From Isotricha intestinalis (lineage: Eukaryota > Ciliophora > Litostomatea > Vestibuliferida > Isotrichidae): a DNA stretch of 38,299 nucleotides. Under the pieces are notes generated by a model that worked only from the letters and a program-made list of their open reading frames with translations, made no database searches and was not told the DNA's origin. Below are positions 37,885-38,299 of the stretch, in pieces; the stretch's first letter is position 1, and every line of letters begins with the position of its first letter. The stretch lies in NCBI GenBank assembly GCA_023807065.1, contig JAJJLU010003685.1, positions 1 through 38,299 on the forward strand. The letters are read 5' to 3'. The translations under genes and the position numbers were made by a program.

Positions 37885-38299
37885 TTTTTTATTTTTTTTT
37901 TTAGAATATTGTAGATTTTTTCATTAAGTTATAATTATTTTTTTTATGAATTAGGATAAAATTAATTAATATATATAATTATTTAGAAAAAATTAAAATT
38001 TAGAAAATTTATTATTAGTATTATATTGGGAAATTGGAGATTGAAAATTTGTTATAATCCCAATTTACATTTTAATTATATTTTTTTTATTAATTATTAT
38101 TTTTATTCAACTTTGAAAATAAGGTTTTAATAAATTATTTGAAATCAATTTCTTCTTCCCAATAAAAATAATAAATTTTAATAATATAAGATAATAATGT
38201 TTCTTCATCTATAATTTCAATTTATTATCAATTAATTAAAGTATTTTGTTTTTTATCTTATAATATTTTTATTCATATTTTATTAAATTCATTAATTTT
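37885..38299 (-). repeat. Second copy of lipase upstream region, to window edge
   Basis: Copy of about 33299-33705, including the ttataatccca element and the catcaatttcttcttccc-like stretch. No gene. Similarity weakens over the last 60 bases, where an insertion or the edge of the duplication may lie. Confidence 0.8.

Noticed and set aside
1..38299. CRISPR arrays, bacterial operons or ribosome-binding sites
   Set aside because: The window is eukaryotic: spliceosomal introns, eukaryotic kinases, NTF2 and CSN3; no direct-repeat/spacer array is present.
1..38299. Euplotes-type code (TGA = Cys) as an explanation of the +1 shift
   Set aside because: Conserved Cys residues use TGT/TGC, and TGA appears at plausible gene ends, so that code does not fit.
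1..38299. Ciliate code with TAA/TAG = Gln for the whole window
   Set aside because: NTF2, GSK3, p23, lipase and others end at TAA at the expected protein end and use CAA for Gln.

Overview
The window is eukaryotic nuclear DNA, about 80% A+T, gene-dense on both strands, with tiny introns. Seven introns can be placed by joining reading frames inside genes: 33, 34, 34, 25, 31, 27 and 29 nt, all GT...AG. Conserved genes are open under the standard code: Gln is CAA, and stops are mostly TAA, with two TGA and one TAG. Proteins are rich in Asn, Lys and Ile, and several carry long low-complexity tails. A ULK4-type ciliary pseudokinase, MORN and B-box proteins, and 25-34 nt introns point to a ciliated protist. 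An AT-rich ciliate that keeps the standard code (litostomatean or rumen type) fits best, but that is inference; no rRNA, tRNA or telomere repeat was seen.

Left and centre (1-25.5 kb) hold mostly core cell-biology genes: a pfkB-like fragment at the edge, a Brr6/Brl1 nuclear-envelope protein, COP9 signalosome subunit 3, a SAM-domain protein, a Lys-rich H1-like protein, an RPC9/Rpb4-type RNA polymerase subunit, NTF2, a SNF1/AMPK-like kinase with a very long tail, a zinc-finger protein, GSK3, an Asn-rich protein, ULK4, a multi-pass membrane protein, a protein with a PAM2-like motif, and the Hsp90 co-chaperone p23. Brr6, CSN3, RPC9 and ULK4 are complete only after short introns are removed. ULK4 also needs a +1 shift at an AAA-TAA codon pair.

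Right (25.5-38.3 kb) is different: large mosaic proteins and duplicated debris. It has a B-box/MORN protein, a degenerate kinase joined to a B-box and five bacterial-type BspA/DUF285 leucine-rich repeats, an intact secreted acid lipase, and a VWA + papain-like protease + zinc-ribbon protein. A second lipase copy is broken in two. Its 3' end lies at 34.4-35.07 kb and its 5' end from about 37.78 kb. Its core is replaced by 2.7 kb carrying the VWA-protease gene and a truncated copy of the B-box/MORN gene start. A coiled-coil pseudogene lies between the two lipase copies. This looks like a rapidly rearranging, possibly subtelomeric, multigene-family region.

The strongest candidates for something undescribed are the VWA-papain fusion, the kinase-B-box-BspA fusion, and the possible +1 frameshift in ULK4. 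All rest on reading the sequence; no database search or alignment was run.
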